Positions 1 to 8,414 of a stretch of 64,000 bases of DNA are shown here, in pieces; position 1 is the stretch's first letter, and each line of letters starts with the position of its first letter. The position numbers were made by a program, and so were the translations under genes. The stretch spans positions 1 to 64,000 of the forward strand of contig NZ_JAPRAQ010000030.1 of NCBI RefSeq assembly GCF_029989365.1, written 5' to 3'. The notes below the pieces were generated by a model. The model made no database searches, was not told where the DNA came from, and saw nothing but the letters and a program-made list of their open reading frames with translations. Source of the DNA: Bradyrhizobium sp. Arg816. Lineage in GTDB: Bacteria > Pseudomonadota > Alphaproteobacteria > Rhizobiales > Xanthobacteraceae.

Positions 1-2
1 TG

Positions 3-317
3 TTGCGAACCCGGGTCGACGTCGAAATCGAACGACAGAATCGTGACCTGTTGCAGGCTATCAACGAGCGCGCGAGACAGCAACTTCGGCTGCAGTGCAC
101 GGTCGAAGGATTGTCGGTCGGGGCGATAGGATATTATGTGGTCAGCCTGTTCAGCTATCTTGCCAAGGGCGCGCATGATGTCGGACTGCGAGTAGAGCCC
201 TCGTTCCTGACCGCAGCCTTCGTGCCGATCGCGGTCGGCGTGATCTGGCTGGTCAGTTACAATGTCCGAAAGCGACACCTCAAGCACGACGACGCGCCCT
301 CGGTTACTTGCGACTAA
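3..317 (+). CDS. C-terminal end of a DUF3422-family membrane protein (5' end outside window)
   Basis: This is the last ~104 codons of a gene that begins before the window. The stretch ERQNRDLLQAINERARQQL, then LQCTVEGLSVGAIGYYVV and two hydrophobic segments (about residues 42-55 and 66-87), matches my memory of DUF3422 proteins, which end in a coiled region and two C-terminal membrane helices. The tail is basic and ends in a short hydrophilic stretch. The function of the family is unknown. It converges on the DUF736 gene, whose extended 3' end overlaps it by 14 bases. The family call is from memory and only the C-terminus is visible. Confidence 0.65.
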   Translation: MRTRVDVEIERQNRDLLQAINERARQQLRLQCTVEGLSVGAIGYYVVSLFSYLAKGAHDVGLRVEPSFLTAAFVPIAVGVIWLVSYNVRKRHLKHDDAPSVTCD

Positions 318-777
318 AGCTCCTTGAGGCAATCGGTTCATCCGTCCTGCGAAGCTCGCATGGTCGGGGTGCGACGCTGCCGCAAGATGGCGGCAGGCTC
401 CTGCGCAACGTAATGCCCGGCCCGGCCCAACCGGGCGAGGCGTTGTGGATCGGGTCAGTCGCCGCTAGACGGTTGCGGCGGGAGCAGATCAGGCTGAGGC
501 CCTCATCTTCGTCGGCGAAGAGGTCGGCGAAGATCGGAGCGGTGAAGCTCGGATGGTCGAGCTTCAGACCCAGATAATCGCGGTCCTCGTTGGAGCGCTT
601 GGACCAGGCGGCCCCGATCTCCACACGGCCGACATAGACCCGGTGGCTCGGTGCGTTGTCGCCGGAGCGGTTGGTTTCAGGGACAATCCGGACGTTCCTG
701 GCCTGGAGCGAGAGGGTGACGATTTCGCCGGTGAGCTCGTTGTTGCCAGTCTTCTTGAAGGTGCCGATGGTTGCCAT
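304..777 (-). CDS. DUF736 family protein, C-terminus abnormal
   Basis: The first ~95 residues (MATIGTFKKTGNNELTGEIV, then NVRIVPETNRSGDNAPSHRV and YVGRVEIGAAWSKRS) are a clear DUF736 domain. This is a small protein of unknown function usually found near conjugation genes of rhizobial plasmids and integrative elements. Family members normally end at about 100-105 residues in a tryptophan-containing LIWSR-type motif. Here that place reads LSLICSRRNR, followed by ~55 low-complexity residues unlike the family. This suggests a frameshift or loss of the native stop, so the genuine gene may end near position 470. It marks the region as former ICE or plasmid backbone. Confidence 0.75.
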   Translation of the reverse strand: MATIGTFKKTGNNELTGEIVTLSLQARNVRIVPETNRSGDNAPSHRVYVGRVEIGAAWSKRSNEDRDYLGLKLDHPSFTAPIFADLFADEDEGLSLICSRRNRLAATDPIHNASPGWAGPGITLRRSLPPSCGSVAPRPCELRRTDEPIASRSFSRK

Positions 778-859
778 GGTAGTTCGCTCTACTTGAAAAC
801 CAGAGTCTGCAAGCCGGTGTTGTTTAGGTTGGATGAGCGGCTCTCAACAGGCGGTGCAA

Positions 860-1073
860 CTTATGATGAGCAGGCGTCTACAGCCTCGGCGCGAAGGCGC
901 GGCCAAACCGATCCGCTGCAATTCCTTGATGATCTGACGCAGTCGTTCGCTCTCCCGCCACTCGGCAAGCAGCATCGCTTTGCGCGTGTCGGGATCGTCA
1001 GGCAGGGCGTCGCTAACACCCAATTCAGAGCATATTCGCCGTCATCTGGCGACGCGGCCGACGCCTGATTCAC
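860..1073 (-). pseudogene. tnpC: IS66 tnpC, 5' fragment
   Basis: In one minus frame the text runs VSDALPDDPDTRKAMLLAEW and then ESERLRQIIKELQRIG. This is the N-terminal coiled region of the IS66 TnpC transposase. It then shifts frame near FGRRAE and becomes unreadable. Only ~60 of roughly 520 residues remain, without the zinc-binding or DDE domains. Confidence 0.75.
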
Positions 1074-1095
1074 TTCGCCGCAGTGCCGCCAACAA

Positions 1096-1448
1096 CTATC
1101 CGCTTGCGTTGGCGCCGGCGTCTCTCGTCCCTCGTGGATACGCCCGCCAGTCGAGACCTTCGAGCAATGCCGACAATAGCGCCGCCGACAGGCGCATCAC
1201 GCCATCCTCGATCTGCCAGCGGAAGATCCCATCCTCGAGCCGCTTGACGAACAGACACAGGCCCGTTCCGTACCAGAACACCAGCTTGATCCGATCCGCC
1301 CGCTTGGCCCTGAACACATAAACAGTTGCCGAGAATGGGTCCGCCCCCAAGCTCTCGCGCACCAGGGTAGCAAGCCCTCCATTCCCTTGCGGAAGTCTAC
1401 CGGTTTGGTCGCCACCATCACCCGGACCGCACCCGACGGACCGATCAC
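1096..1448 (-). pseudogene. tnpB: IS66 tnpB, frameshifted
   Basis: The N-terminal part (VMVATKPVDFRKGMEGL) lies in one frame. The rest (ESLGADPFSATVYVFRAKRA, then IKLVFWYGTGLCLFVKRLED and MRLSAALLSALLEGLDW) lies in another, with the shift near 1350. TnpB is the ~115-aa accessory protein of IS66 elements. All family blocks are present across the two frames, so one indel inactivated it. Confidence 0.8.
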
Positions 1449-1482
1449 CGGCTCGCCTTCAGCGCCTGGGCGATCGACGCAA

Positions 1483-1868
1483 TCATCGTCGGGTCCGCAC
1501 CACGGCCAGCCCGGATCGTGATGCCGTCAACTTCGATCTCGATGACCCCGGTATCCGCCTTGGCCTTGCAGCGCTCACGGCCAAGAGCTGGCGCCGGCAC
1601 CACGGCATCCACCACCGCCGGCACAAACTACGCTTCTTCTGCTTCGAAATGACCGCGCGCTGCTTCTCGCAACTGACGGCGCCAGCCAAAAAGCCGCTGC
1701 GGCGACAATCCATGCCGTCGCGCTACCAAGCACCGAGTCGCCACTCGTAACGATCTCCGCAACAATCCGGGCCTTGTCCTCGTCGCTCCACTTCCGCCGA
1801 CGGCCGGCTGCGGTGAAGACCTCGAGCCGCCGCACCGGCTCCGTGATAGCAGTATGCACTGTGTCCAT
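1483..1868 (-). pseudogene. tnpA: IS66 tnpA, multiply frameshifted
   Basis: The N-terminus (MDTVHTAITEPVRRLEVFTA and KWSDEDKARIVAEIVTSGDS) is in one frame. The helix-turn-helix continuation (ARRHGLSPQRLFGWRRQLRE) is in a second and the tail in a third. IS66 TnpA is a small helix-turn-helix protein. At least two indels separate the blocks. Confidence 0.75.
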
Positions 1869-1949
1869 TCTAAGCCTAAAGGTCCAAACCGAACGGCAGA
1901 CTCGCAGATCACCCCGTCACCCGGTAGGTGGCCCCTGAACGGCGCTTAC

Positions 1950-2465
1950 CCTTCAACCCAAGACCGGTGCAGACAAGCGCATTCGGTCTTCCTGACTTCC
2001 GCCATCTCGGTATAGGGCGCCTATGATACGCGCGGTTCGCCACGGCCTATTTGAGGTCGTGCTAGCGCGAATGCCTAGGTTCTAACTGAATTACAAAGTG
2101 GGTTTGTGTCACCGTGAGCCACTCGGCGGCATCGCGCGGCCATGATCTCGTTCATCCGGTAGGGAGCCCCGCTGCGCTCGTTCGCTCGACCTCGGAGAAG
2201 GCGCACGGGCCGCAGGTCGCGCGCACGCATATTGTCGTCGTAGGCGGGAGTGCTTGGTCCGAAACCGAACGCGTCCGGTGTCACGAATCGGCCAAGCCAC
2301 TTCCGGCCCCGACTTTGATCAGACAATCGCCAGCCATTCCTCTGATTGGAACTGGCCCAGAGCGTGCATCGTGACAAATGGGAGCCAATCTGAGTCTCGC
2401 GACATGAGCAACAGTTGCGGCACCTTCAAATCGAGTGGATCACCGACATTAGGTTCGGAGACAGT
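1950..2465. other. Gene-free stretch upstream of nodU
   Basis: I see no convincing gene in these ~500 bases. The proximal part, next to nodU, contains the nod-box-like sequence described separately. The distal part looks like worn coding DNA of unknown origin. Confidence 0.5.
2296..2342 (+). promoter_or_regulatory. Nod-box-like sequence (right half conserved)
   Basis: Positions 2314-2329 read TTTGATCAGACAATCG, which differs at one base from TTTGATCAAACAATCG in rhizobial nod boxes as I remember them. The left half (ATC-N9-GATG in the consensus) is not well conserved here. It lies ~125 bases before nodU, on the same strand, at a plausible promoter distance. NodD-type regulators bind nod boxes. 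Whether this degenerate copy is functional cannot be told from sequence. Confidence 0.4.
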
Positions 2466-4127
2466 ATGCGCATCTGCGGTATCAAACTGACCCATGACGG
2501 AGCAGTCGCCCTTATCGAGGACGGACGGCTTGTGTTTTGTATCGAGCAGGAGAAGCGGGGCAATAATCCGCGATATCAAAAAATCGACAATCTCGAGGCA
2601 GTTGTTGTCGCCTTGGCAGAGCACGGTTTAGATCCGCGAGACGTTGATCGGTTCGTCATCGACGGATGGTGGGGCGAGGTCGAGTCACAATTTCAGGTTC
2701 TCAGTGGGACTGCACCCATTAGCCTTAAAGGGGCACCGTATGTTGAGGGCGATGCCGAAGGCCTCCTCATAGCGCACGACGGCTCTGGGCTGATGCTCAA
2801 CGAGAGCGCCTTCCCTTATCAAAGCTATCCGCATGTCACAGCCCATGTAGCTTCCGCTTTTTGTACTAGCCCTTTCGCCAAGGCCGGGCAGCCCGCGTTC
2901 TGTCTGGTGTGGGACGGCGCCTCCTTTCCGCGTCTCTACCATGTAGAACGCCGCGCAGCCAGGTTCCTCGAGTGCCTCTTCCCGCTGATCGGGCATGCTT
3001 ATGCTGCCGCAGGCTATCACTTCGGACCATACAAGCAGGCGAACCGGACCAAGTGGGACCTCGGTGTTGCGGGCAAGTTGATGGCCTACATCGCGCTCGG
3101 TTCGGTCGATGAAAGCATCGTCGAGGTGTTTCAGGAGCTCTACGAAAAGCACTTTATCACGTTTACGGAGCCAGTCGGTCGTTGCAGCGAGGACGCCGCG
3201 CTTGAGCCTGTCCACGAGTTCTTCGACGCCAGCGCGCTACGGTTAAAGGCCAACCCCCCCGCAAATGTGCTTGCATCCTTTCATTGCTTCCAAGAGCGTC
3301 TGCTCGTTACCAAACTCGCGAATGCTATACAGAGACATTCGAGGCTTTCCGCCCGCAATCTGTGCATAGCCGGCGGCTGCGGTCTCAACATAAAATGGAA
3401 TAGCGCACTACGAGCGGCCGGCTTGTTCGATGCTATCTGGGTGCCACCCTTTCCAAATGACAGTGGCTCGGCAATAGGTGCCGCTTGCTCCGCATTGGCG
3501 GCGGATCAAGGCTTTGTACCATTGGAATGGTCCGTCTATAGTGGTCCGGCTGTGGAACGAGGCGACGTGCCGCCCGGATGGGGCGGCTCACCATGTAGCA
3601 TGCGTGAACTTGCAACCATTCTCGCCAGCAACAAGCCCGTCATTTTCCTTGCCGGCCGCGCGGAGCTTGGACCTCGGGCTTTGGGTAGCAGAAGCATACT
3701 GGCCGCGGCGACATCGCCACGAATGAAGGACCATCTCAACGACATCAAACTTCGCGAGCACTTCCGGCCTGTAGCACCAATATGCCTGGAGGATCGTGCG
3801 CCGGATATTTTTAGTCCCGGAACGCCAGACCCTTACATGCTTTTCGAGCACCTAACACGAGCAGAATGGCGGGACAAGATTCCCGCTGCTGTGCATCTGG
3901 ACGGATCTGCGAGATTGCAGACTATTTGCAGAACCTCTCAGCACAAAATCGCCGAACTTCTCGTCGAATACGAAGGCCTGACGGGCATTCCGCTACTATG
4001 CAATACCAGCGCCAATCACAATGGACGCGGGTTTTTCCCGAATGCGGCATCTGCCTGCCAGTGGGACCGCGTTGACCACGTGTGGTGCGATGGCATGCTG
4101 TGGACGAAACGCGCGGGCGGCGACTGA
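2466..4127 (+). CDS. nodU: NodU-type O-carbamoyltransferase
   Basis: About 553 residues, close to the usual NodU length. NodU transfers a carbamoyl group from carbamoyl phosphate, via carbamoyl-adenylate, to the non-reducing end of the lipochito-oligosaccharide Nod factor. The start MRICGIKLTHDGAVALIEDG is the family's N-terminus, so I prefer this ATG over an in-frame one 51 bases upstream. Visible family motifs are the histidine pair in HVTAH (residues ~123/127), VWDG (~150), GGCGLN (~303), NDSGSAIGAA (~331) and the C-terminal GRAELGPRALGSRS (~397-410). The reading frame is intact. It stands alone here, without nodABC, nodS or nodIJ, and an IS3 element lies just downstream. A carbamoyltransferase for another substrate is possible, but the N-terminal block strongly favours NodU. 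Confidence 0.88.
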   Translation: MRICGIKLTHDGAVALIEDGRLVFCIEQEKRGNNPRYQKIDNLEAVVVALAEHGLDPRDVDRFVIDGWWGEVESQFQVLSGTAPISLKGAPYVEGDAEGLLIAHDGSGLMLNESAFPYQSYPHVTAHVASAFCTSPFAKAGQPAFCLVWDGASFPRLYHVERRAARFLECLFPLIGHAYAAAGYHFGPYKQANRTKWDLGVAGKLMAYIALGSVDESIVEVFQELYEKHFITFTEPVGRCSEDAALEPVHEFFDASALRLKANPPANVLASFHCFQERLLVTKLANAIQRHSRLSARNLCIAGGCGLNIKWNSALRAAGLFDAIWVPPFPNDSGSAIGAACSALAADQGFVPLEWSVYSGPAVERGDVPPGWGGSPCSMRELATILASNKPVIFLAGRAELGPRALGSRSILAAATSPRMKDHLNDIKLREHFRPVAPICLEDRAPDIFSPGTPDPYMLFEHLTRAEWRDKIPAAVHLDGSARLQTICRTSQHKIAELLVEYEGLTGIPLLCNTSANHNGRGFFPNAASACQWDRVDHVWCDGMLWTKRAGGD

Positions 4128-4409
4128 GCGCTGGCCAACGGCATCTCTCTCTCAGCGCGCGGAAGCGGGACCGTACGCCGAAGATCGTATACCTCCGCCA
4201 GAGGCCGCCGTGTTTGACGAACGCGTTCGCTGCAAACAAGCACCATACGCTAAAGAATCCACAATCCATGCGGCGAGTGCCGCTTGTAGACGAGGTTGTT
4301 CGGCTGGGGTTTCTTCAGTACCACTCCACTGCTCTGAGCCCTTAAAACTGGACCGTTTTTGGTTAGAGTCTTCCGCGCCAGATTCCCTGGCTGGGAGGAG
4401 CGGAGCACG

Positions 4410-4676
4410 ATGAAGGCTTCGAAGTTTTCGGACGCCCAGAAGGCGTTTATTTTGAAGCAGGGCGCGGACGGTGTGCCGGTGGCCGATATCTGCCGCAAGG
4501 CCGGGATCAGCCAGGCGACCTACTTCAACTGGAAGAAGAAGTACGACGGCTTGCTGCCGACCGAGATGCGGCGGCTGAAGCAGCTTGAGGACGAGAACAA
4601 CAAGCTGAAGCGGATCGTGGCGGACCTGTCGCTGGACAAGGAGATGCTGCAGGACGTCATCCGCCGAAAGCTCTGA
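4410..4676 (+). CDS. IS3-family OrfA (helix-turn-helix subunit)
   Basis: 88 residues. KFSDAQKAFILKQGADG and ADICRKAGISQATYFNWKKK form the helix-turn-helix. The leucine-rich tail (LEDENNKLKRIVADLSLDKE) is the coiled region seen in IS3 OrfA proteins. A strong ribosome binding site (GGGAGGAGCGG) precedes this ATG. The stop lies directly after a CGAAAG sequence at 4665-4670 where a -1 slip would join the orfB frame, as is usual for this family. Confidence 0.88.
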   Translation: MKASKFSDAQKAFILKQGADGVPVADICRKAGISQATYFNWKKKYDGLLPTEMRRLKQLEDENNKLKRIVADLSLDKEMLQDVIRRKL

Positions 4677-5512
4677 GGCCTGTCCGCGAGCGCAAGCTTG
4701 TCGATGTGGTCTGTGGTGAATGGGATGTCTCGATCCGGCGGGCCTGCCAGCTACTCGAACTCGACAGGTCAACATATCACTACAAATCGCGTCGGCCCGG
4801 ACAGGCCGACCTGGAGAACAGGATCAAGGAGATCTGCCAGACGCGGGTCCGTTACGGCTACCGGCGCGTCCACGTGCTGCTGCGCCGCGAGGGCTGGTCG
4901 ATCAACCAGAAGAAGACGCGCAGGGTCTACCGCGAGTTAGGCCTGCAATTGCGCAACAAAACACCAAAACGACGCGTGAAGGCCAAGCTGCGCGACGATC
5001 GAAAGCCGGCGACGCGCTCAAACGAGACATGGGCGATGGACTTCGTACACGATCAGCTGGCTACGGGACGCAAGCTGCGCGTGCTCACGATAGTCGATAC
5101 CTTCTCCCGCTTCTCGCCGGCGCTGGAGCCAGGGTTCACCTTCCGCGGCACCGACGTCGTGGAGGTACTGGAAAGGGTTTGCAATAAAGTGGGATTCCCG
5201 GCAACGATTCGCGTCGATCAGGGCACCGAGTTCGTCTCGCGCGATTTGGATCTGTGGGCCTATCAACGCGGCGTCACGCTGGACTTCTCTAGGCCGGGCA
5301 AACCCACCGACAATGCCTTCATCGAAGCATTCAACGGACGCTTCCGGGCGGAATGTCTGAACGCGCACTGGTTCCTAACCCTTGACGATGCCCGAACAAA
5401 ATTGGAGGATTGGCGCAGATACTACAACGAAGAGCGCCCGCATGGGGCAATCGGGCAAAACCCCCCGATAACCTTGCTCAATCGTGATGACGCAGCCAGC
5501 CCGCCATCATGA
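4667..5512 (+). CDS. IS3-family OrfB transposase domain (by -1 frameshift from OrfA)
   Basis: From the slip point the frame reads KALRPVRERKLVDVVCGEWD and continues without a stop. The DDE catalytic residues are visible: D in WAMDFVHD, D in RVDQGTEF and E in NAFIEAFNGR, followed by YYNEERPHGAIG. The frame relation (orfA frame minus one) and the A-rich slip site fit programmed frameshifting to give an OrfAB transposase. If initiated separately, the first usable start is near 4706. Confidence 0.88.
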   Translation, partial: KALRPVRERKLVDVVCGEWDVSIRRACQLLELDRSTYHYKSRRPGQADLENRIKEICQTRVRYGYRRVHVLLRREGWSINQKKTRRVYRELGLQLRNKTPKRRVKAKLRDDRKPATRSNETWAMDFVHDQLATGRKLRVLTIVDTFSRFSPALEPGFTFRGTDVVEVLERVCNKVGFPATIRVDQGTEFVSRDLDLWAYQRGVTLDFSRPGKPTDNAFIEAFNGRFRAECLNAHWFLTLDDARTKLEDWRRYYNEERPHGAIGQNPPITLLNRDDAASPPS

Positions 5513-5562
5513 CGAAGCCGGAAAACTCCAGCCTCCGGCGGTCCAAAGAATGGTCTCAGAGC

Positions 5563-6140
5563 AGGAGGCGCAAAACTCTAGTTCTGGGTGGTCCAAAGTT
5601 CGGTCTCGCTGCAGGCCCTGTGCACCTTGGCTGACCGATGCGGTATAGAGGCAAGCTTTCGCCTTCGTCTGGCGCCGGACGCTTTAGCTGTTGGCGCGGT
5701 CGCCGCCGGGCCGCGAGCGAACTCTGACTCCGCCTTCGATCTCGCGCCTTCGGCCAGTTCAGCGGCCCGAAGAGATTCTGCTTGAGCCGACTGACATTAT
5801 CTCCAACATGAATCTCATGCTCCCCTCAGGACCACGTCGGAGTCTCTTGAAGGGGACGGAAGTCGCCGAGGACGACGTAGGCTCGAATTTTCGGCTTAGT
5901 CGCTGTCGTCATGCAGGTTTCCAGCGAATTCAGCACAACCTCGGCTACGCCACATCTTTCGCCGATATTCAAGCAAGGGCCGGCGCGGCTCAACCAGCAG
6001 CCGACTTCGTCGGAACATGAAACCAGTCGGTGCGCACCTTCGCGCCCGGATCTCGTAGCGGTGGCCGCGAACCTGCAAGGCGGTCCCTCCGGCGCGCGTC
6101 GCTCCGAGCTCATGGCGACACGTCAGGTCACGCCCGCGCC
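5563..6140. other. Gene-free stretch with a second IS3 right-end-like copy
   Basis: Positions 5584-5612 (GGTGGTCCAAAG, then GGTCTC and GCAGG) repeat, with changes, the IS3 right end 47 bases earlier. The rest holds broken open frames without recognisable similarity. Confidence 0.5.
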
Positions 6141-6500
6141 TCAAGCGCGCTTCTTTGCCTTGGCGGTAGTAACGCGCTGGCCGCTCAGGCGGCGAACTAC
6201 CGAATTAGCGATCCGATCTTTCGGCACAAGAGCTAGTTTGTAGCCGAGAACGTTCGTTGCCTTGCTCAATGTATCAAGCGTTGGATTGCCGCCCACGCGA
6301 AATGTCTTGTAGATCGCTTCGCGGCTCAGTCCCGTCTCGCGGGAGAAGTTCGAAACTCCCCGAGCCTTGGCCAGATCTCCGATAGCAGCAGCAATAAACG
6401 AAGGATCATCGCTCTCAAGCGCTGCTTCCAAATAGGCTGCCTGCTGATCAGGCGTCTTCAGATACTCCTGAACGTCGAACTTGGTTGTTCTAAGGGACAT
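6141..6500 (-). CDS. Antitoxin of the HigA / addiction-module antidote type (helix-turn-helix)
   Basis: 119 residues starting MSLRTTKFDVQEYLKTPDQQ. The N-terminal segment ending in YLEAALESDDPSFIAAAIGD and the following helix-turn-helix (ARGVSNFSRETGLSREAIYK, then NPTLDTLSKATNVLGYKL) are typical of COG3636-type antidotes. These pair with small RelE/HigB-like toxins encoded immediately upstream. The antitoxin normally binds the toxin and represses the pair's promoter. One base separates the toxin stop from this start. The gene looks intact. Confidence 0.85.
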   Translation of the reverse strand: MSLRTTKFDVQEYLKTPDQQAAYLEAALESDDPSFIAAAIGDLAKARGVSNFSRETGLSREAIYKTFRVGGNPTLDTLSKATNVLGYKLALVPKDRIANSVVRRLSGQRVTTAKAKKRA

Positions 6501-6501
6501 A

Positions 6502-6792
6502 TCAAACCTCCTTCGCCATCCGTTTGGCGGTCCTGATGTCCTTGTTCTGGGTTCGCTTGTCGCCACCGCAAAGCAGGATAACCACGGTGTTGCCCTGCTG
6601 AATGAAATAAATGCGATACCCTGGCCCGTAGTCGATCCGCAGCTCGCTGACGCCTTCGCCAACCGGTTTCACATCGCCCAGGTTGCCGAGTTCGAGACGG
6701 CGGATGCGGGCGGCGATCCGCGCAACGGCGTTTGCGTCTTTGAGCGCCCGGAGCCAACTCGCAAAGATGTCTGTCTGGCGGACCTCGAACAT
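6502..6792 (-). CDS. RelE/HigB-like toxin (phage-derived Gp49 type)
   Basis: 97 residues beginning MFEVRQTDIFASWLRALKD. The core VGEGVSELRIDYGPGYRIYF and LLCGGDKRTQNKDIRTAKR is the signature of the Gp49-like (PF05973) RelE-superfamily toxins, predicted ribosome-dependent mRNA interferases. I chose this ATG by family length. A TTG 36 bases upstream is also in frame but falls within the putative -35 box. It is co-transcribed with the antitoxin downstream. Confidence 0.85.
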   Translation of the reverse strand: MFEVRQTDIFASWLRALKDANAVARIAARIRRLELGNLGDVKPVGEGVSELRIDYGPGYRIYFIQQGNTVVILLCGGDKRTQNKDIRTAKRMAKEV

Positions 6793-6828
6793 GTGTATTG
6801 CAGTACACAACTCGTCTGCAATTGTCAA
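6790..6828 (-). promoter_or_regulatory. Operator/promoter of the toxin-antitoxin pair
   Basis: Two inverted repeats overlap here: TGTGTA-N6-TACACA (6792-6809) and ATTGCAG-N12-CTGCAAT (6797-6822, approximately). A TTGACA box on the minus strand (6828-6823) is a good -35 element. The repeats reach the toxin's start codon, so the transcript would be leaderless or nearly so, and antitoxin binding would block the promoter. The assignment is inferred from position and symmetry. Confidence 0.5.
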
Positions 6829-6839
6829 CTATAATGCAC

Positions 6840-7353
6840 AACCGCGGACGGAGCCCAAGGGACTCCGATGGAAGTGTAATCGCGGTCAACTGACTCCGAT
6901 CTAACCAGCATTGACTCTAACGCAGGCTGAACCATCTGCCCTTTTCCGCATACCGACTCCGATTGAGCGAGAAACGACACTGGGATTGAAAAAGTGACGG
7001 CTGTCGCCGGTACTGTCCATCACGATTTGGATCGCCATGATCGTCTTCCTCGGAATGATCTTGGCCAGTATCTTGCCGAAGTCGCAGAGTTTCAAGACAA
7101 GAGAAATCGTAACGCGGGCTCGCCCATTGCCCGTCTTGATCTCCACCGTCGTGCCATGCCGGGCGCGAGGTCGACTATCTTGTCCAGGCGTCCGCAGGTC
7201 CGGGTGCCGACGGATTTGTTGGTAGCTTCGCATTCCCAGAAGGCTTGGCGGTGCTCACCATCGGTGACGTACCTGATCGGGGTGCGACGCGAACCAAAAA
7301 AGCATGTCCGGAAGGCTCAAGCCCAAGGCCTCTGGATGCGCAATGTAGTGATA
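6840..7353. other. Gene-free stretch, possible worn coding DNA
   Basis: Only short frames occur. One minus-strand fragment near 7000-7060 reads IQIVMDSTGDSRHFFNP, which recalls small ICE-associated proteins beginning with a similar MDSTGDTR motif. It breaks off after a few residues and is too short to name. Confidence 0.35.
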
Positions 7354-8226
7354 TCAACCGCCAGCCCGCGCATCACAAAACGCTACCACGGCACTGCTCA
7401 CGGAAGCACTGATTAGATCACGCCGTTCCAGTGAATTCATTTGGATCTCTTCATCTCGATTAATGATCGAACCAGCCTCAAGCAAGATAGAGGGCATCTT
7501 GGCTTCTTTGAGCACGATGAGCGGATCGTACCGATAAATCCCTAGTTCGACGTCCACCAGTTCGCGCTGGTAACGCTGCATGAAAGGCTCTGTGTAATGC
7601 CGAGCATAGTGCAAACTGTGTGCGCCTTCAATTGCTTCCCAAGTAGCGTGGCGAAAAGTAGGCTCGCGTCGTAATCTTGATTTTCTCGGGAGACGAAGCG
7701 CGAATAGCCGCTGAATCTATCATTGAAGTGGCTAGGCGTGCCATCAACTTCCCAATCTTCATAAAGCCAGTCGGGCACTGAATCGTGGTGGATGGATACG
7801 AATAGATCTGCCGGAAGTTGGTTTGCGGTGGCCACACGCTTAAACAAGCTTGGTCTAGCTTCTCGGTCAGTAACCAGCAGTGGTGCTGGTGAAACCATCC
7901 ACCATCAACCGCCGCTCGATCCGCTGGCCCAGTCGCAGATTGAAATCATATTCAGATATGTTGCGAGCGCTCCGAGCGCCGGGCGCCTGGACTGTGTGTC
8001 CAACATCAAGAACGACCGAAATCGTGAGCGGTCGCATTTCGAAGGGACACTGGCCTCTCGTGACCATGTGGTGGTTTGGAAAGCCGTCATCAGGACGAGC
8101 ATCAAGATCGAAGTCGGCTTGAGGTGCCGAAAGGAGAGTAGGATGCCGGTGCGGGCCCATCCATGGCTCGTATTTGGCGCTCGCCGGGTAGAGCGCTATT
8201 TTCATGTGCCACCTAATCAACGCCAC
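7354..8226 (-). pseudogene. N-acetylmuramoyl-L-alanine amidase (Amidase_3), two frameshifts
   Basis: The amidase is spread over three frames. The first carries ISVVLDVGHTVQAPGARS and EYDFNLRLGQRIERRL. The second carries LLVTDREARPSLFKRVATAN and LPADLFVSIHHDS. The third carries HYARHYTEPFMQRYQRELVD and LKEAKMPSILLEAGSIINRD. All four zinc/catalytic positions of the family (GH, E, H in SIHHDS, E in LLEAG) survive. Breaks lie near 7880 and 7615, each needing a one- or two-base indel. Amidase_3 enzymes cut the peptide from muramic acid in the cell wall. The homologous part starts near 8037. Recent inactivation or sequencing error are both possible. Confidence 0.8.
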
Positions 8227-8414
8227 GTCCCAGCGGTCAGACGCGAAGCCTTGTTGGGGCAGAGCAACAATCTCTCATCCGCCGGGAAATGGCATTCGCC
8301 AGCGCCGGGGCATTCTATCTAGACTCTTTGATGATGGCAATTCTTTCAACTAGAATTAGAGACCGTTATAGACCGATCCGCTCGGGCGGGTCTGGTTGAA
8401 ATTTATAATTGAGC

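Larger units (their letters stand above)
850..1949 (-). mobile_element. Decayed IS66-family element, right end retained, left part lost
   Basis: Remnants of tnpA, tnpB and the start of tnpC lie in IS66 order on the minus strand. The outer end is recognisable: read outward-in on the minus strand from 1949 it begins GTAAGCGCCGTTCAGGGGCC, the usual IS66 terminal sequence. The tnpC reading is lost near 850 and no second terminal repeat is visible, so the other end was deleted. All three genes carry frameshifts, so the element cannot move by itself. Confidence 0.8.
4331..5562 (+). mobile_element. IS3-family insertion sequence (orfA/orfB type)
   Basis: The two orfs are bracketed by imperfect inverted ends. 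The left begins GCTCTGAGCCC with TGGACCG following. The right, read inward on the minus strand, begins GCTCTGAGACC with TGGACCG following. No clear target duplication is visible, and a second right-end-like copy follows (5584-5612), so the exact boundary is uncertain. Both orfs are open and the catalytic residues are present, so it may be active. Confidence 0.8.

Noticed and set aside
4152..4775. 207-codon minus-strand frame across the nodU/IS3 junction
   Set aside because: It is antisense to the IS3 left end and orfA, has no recognisable domain, and its codon pattern mirrors the opposite-strand gene.
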